Positions 34,846 to 36,457 of a stretch of DNA of 36,457 nucleotides are shown here, one piece after another. This DNA comes from Nocardioidaceae bacterium (GTDB lineage: Bacteria; Actinomycetota; Actinomycetes; Propionibacteriales; Nocardioidaceae): positions 1 through 36,457 of the forward strand of contig JABFXA010000330.1 of assembly GCA_013361955.1 (NCBI GenBank). The letters run 5' to 3'. Position 1 is the first letter of the stretch; each line of letters starts with the position of its first letter. The notes under the pieces were generated by a model. That model worked only from the letters and a program-made list of their open reading frames with translations. It was not told the DNA's origin and ran no database searches. Both the position numbers and the translations under genes were made by a program.

Positions 34846-35050
34846 CCGCCGAGCGTCACTCGTGCTCCGCCGAGGCGTCACTCCCGACCCGCCGAAGCGT
34901 CACTCCCGACCCGCCGAAGCGTCACTTGCGTCCCGACACGGGACCGGACTGACCTCTCGCCGGGGCCCGGCTGACCTCTCGCCGGGACCGGACCGACCTC
35001 TCGCGGGGGCCGGACTGACGTCTCGCGGGGACCGGAGTGACCTCTCGCGG
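34846..35050. repeat. Two opposed arrays of 22-bp tandem repeats
   Basis: Array A has four units with GCGTCACT at 34853, 34875, 34897 and 34919, each 22 bp apart. Array B has five units with GACCTCTCGC (one GACGTCTCGC) at 34951, 34973, 34995, 35017 and 35039, also exactly 22 bp apart. The reverse complement of a B unit matches an A unit at 15 of 22 positions, so B is the same repeat inverted. Array B runs up to the ptsI stop codon. The block fills the 221-bp gap between the two convergent genes. Confidence 0.9.
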
Positions 35051-36457
35051 TCAGCGGGAGAGGACGGCGCGGACCGCCTCGCGGGCGGCGTGCGGGTCGG
35101 CGGCGGCGAGGGCGGCCTCGGCGGCCTGCTCGCAGACGTCCATCGAGACCGCGGCGAGCTGCGCGCCGACCGGGCGTACGGCGGCCAGCGCCATCGACAA
35201 CGAGGTGATGCCCATGCCGACGAGCGCGGTGGCGAGCATCGGGTCGGCGGCGGCCTCCCCGCAGACGCCGACCGGCTTGCCGGAGCGCCGGCCGGCCTCG
35301 GCGGTGATCGCGACGAGCTGCAGCACCGCGGGCTGCCAGGCATCGGTGAGGTGCGCGAGGTCGGTGGCCATCCGGTCGGCGGCCATCGTGTACTGGGTCA
35401 GGTCGTTGGTGCCGATGGACAGGAAGTCGACGACCGCGAGCATCTGGTGGGCGAGCAGCGCGGCGCTGGGGATCTCCACCATCACACCGGCCCTGAGCCC
35501 GTGCGCGCGGACCTGGCCGGCGAACTCCGCCGCCTCCGCCACGGTGGCCACCATCGGCGCCATCACCCAGACCTCGGTGCCGGTGCGCTCGGCGGCCTTC
35601 GCGATGCCGGCGAGCTGGCGCTCGAGGAGGCCGGGGTTGCCGAAGGACAGGCGGAGCCCGCGGATGCCGAGGGCCGGGTTCTCCTCGCCCTCGAGCGTCG
35701 CGAACGCGATCGGCTTGTCCGACCCGGCGTCGAGGGTGCGCACGACGACGTAGCGCTCACCGGCGAACGGCGCCAGCACCTCGGCGTAGATGTCCGCCTG
35801 CTCGTCGACGCTCGGCTCGTCCTGCCGGTCGAGGAAGCACAGCTCGGTGCGGAACAGCCCGACCCCCTCGACGGGGCCGTCGCCCGCCGCGGCCGCGGAG
35901 AGCCCGTCGGCGACGTTGGCGAGCAGCTTGACGCGAGTCCCGTCGGCGGTGACACCCGGGCCGGTCCAGCGGTCCAGCGCCTCCCGGGCCGAGCGCGCCT
36001 CGTCGACCAGCTTGGCGGCCGTGTCCGGGTCGGGGTCGGGGGTGATCTCGCCGGTGGTGCCGTCGACGAGCAGCGCCGTCCCGGACCGTACGTCGGCCAG
36101 CCCGGCCACCCCGACCACGCAGGGGATGCCGAGCTGCCGGGCGATGATCGCGGTGTGGCTGGTGGGCCCGCCGCGCTCGGTGGCCAGCGCGACCACGACC
36201 GAGGCGTCCAGCCCGGCGGTGTCGGCCGGTGCGAGGTCGGCGGCGACGAGCACCGACGGCACCGCCGGGGTCGGCACGCCGGGCTCGGGCTCGCCGACCA
36301 GCCGCGCGGTGACCCGGCGCCGGATGTCGTGCAGGTCGGTGACCCGCTCGGCCATCAGCCCGCCCTTCTGGGTGAAGACGCCGGCGAACTGCTCGATGGC
36401 CTGGTCCAGGGCGGTCTGCAGCGGGTCGCCCGAGGACAGCCGCTTCTTGACCGCGCC
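35051..36457 (-). CDS. ptsI: Phosphoenolpyruvate-protein phosphotransferase (enzyme I), 5' end outside window
   Basis: First enzyme of the sugar phosphotransferase system: takes phosphate from PEP and passes it to HPr. At least 468 residues are in the window; the N-terminus is cut off (the frame is open to the edge, with QFAGVFTQKGGLMAERV before any start). The active His is in GGPTSHTAIIARQLGIPC. The PEP-binding barrel has GVGLFRTELCFLDR, NPALGIRGLRLS, VMVEIPSAALLA, FLSIGTNDLTQYTMAADR and the catalytic Cys region PVGVCGEAAADP. The stop lies directly at the end of the 22-bp repeat array. Confidence 0.96.
   Translation of the reverse strand, partial: GAVKKRLSSGDPLQTALDQAIEQFAGVFTQKGGLMAERVTDLHDIRRRVTARLVGEPEPGVPTPAVPSVLVAADLAPADTAGLDASVVVALATERGGPTSHTAIIARQLGIPCVVGVAGLADVRSGTALLVDGTTGEITPDPDPDTAAKLVDEARSAREALDRWTGPGVTADGTRVKLLANVADGLSAAAAGDGPVEGVGLFRTELCFLDRQDEPSVDEQADIYAEVLAPFAGERYVVVRTLDAGSDKPIAFATLEGEENPALGIRGLRLSFGNPGLLERQLAGIAKAAERTGTEVWVMAPMVATVAEAAEFAGQVRAHGLRAGVMVEIPSAALLAHQMLAVVDFLSIGTNDLTQYTMAADRMATDLAHLTDAWQPAVLQLVAITAEAGRRSGKPVGVCGEAAADPMLATALVGMGITSLSMALAAVRPVGAQLAAVSMDVCEQAAEAALAAADPHAAREAVRAVLSR

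Noticed and set aside
34846-35050. CRISPR array
   Set aside because: The units are contiguous 22-bp tandem repeats with no unique spacers, and no cas genes are present.
34900-35343. Minus-strand ORF of 147 codons through the repeat block
   Set aside because: It is out of frame with ptsI and consists of repeat-derived Ser/Arg/Pro peptides.

Overview
The window is a contiguous stretch of very GC-rich chromosome from an actinobacterium. Third codon positions are almost all G or C, GTG starts are common, and the housekeeping gene order matches the actinobacterial type. The paa genes, the dispersed palindromic repeats and the protein style suggest Nocardioidaceae (Nocardioides-like). That placement is inference, not a database result. 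No tRNA, rRNA, prophage, insertion sequence or CRISPR array was seen.

The backbone is a conserved housekeeping series on the minus strand. Read from right to left it runs rpsO, pnp, an M16 peptidase, dapB, thyA, dfrA, dapA, rnj (RNase J), ftsK. The same relative order is known in Mycobacterium tuberculosis. thyA-dfrA-dapA-rnj form a compact operon (9815 to 5915). pnp and the M16 peptidase sit 10 bp apart, and ftsK is followed by a small membrane protein gene that runs off the left end. A partial ptsI (enzyme I) lies at the right end.

An accessory block of about 15 kb (9882-25172) lies between thyA and dapB. It holds a truncated haemoglobin, an alpha/beta-hydrolase with its own TetR regulator, a complete phenylacetyl-CoA epoxidase operon (paaABCDE) with a coupled methyltransferase, and an IclR regulator facing an MHS transporter/sulfatase pair. 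It also holds a DUF1684-type protein, two acetyltransferases, a secreted M4 metalloprotease, a dienelactone hydrolase-like enzyme and a TPR-like membrane protein. To the left, between rnj and ftsK, are a diguanylate cyclase and a possible papain-fold protein. To the right are a SatD-like protein fused to a helix-turn-helix with a coupled membrane protein, a PadR regulator and a molybdopterin oxidoreductase.

The most unusual features are non-coding or overlap genes. (1) Nine 22-bp tandem units lie between the oxidoreductase and ptsI, four in one orientation and five in the other. (2) A perfect 20-bp inverted repeat is embedded in frame in the start of paaD, and its arms share a CCGsCGA-N3-GTCA core with the 22-bp units. 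(3) A 0.2-kb cluster of inverted repeats lies upstream of ftsK. (4) Eight genes have a TANNNT box 6 or 7 nt before the start codon, the signature of leaderless transcripts, which fixes several start choices. (5) A clean TetR-type operator lies over the promoter of the hydrolase-tetR pair.
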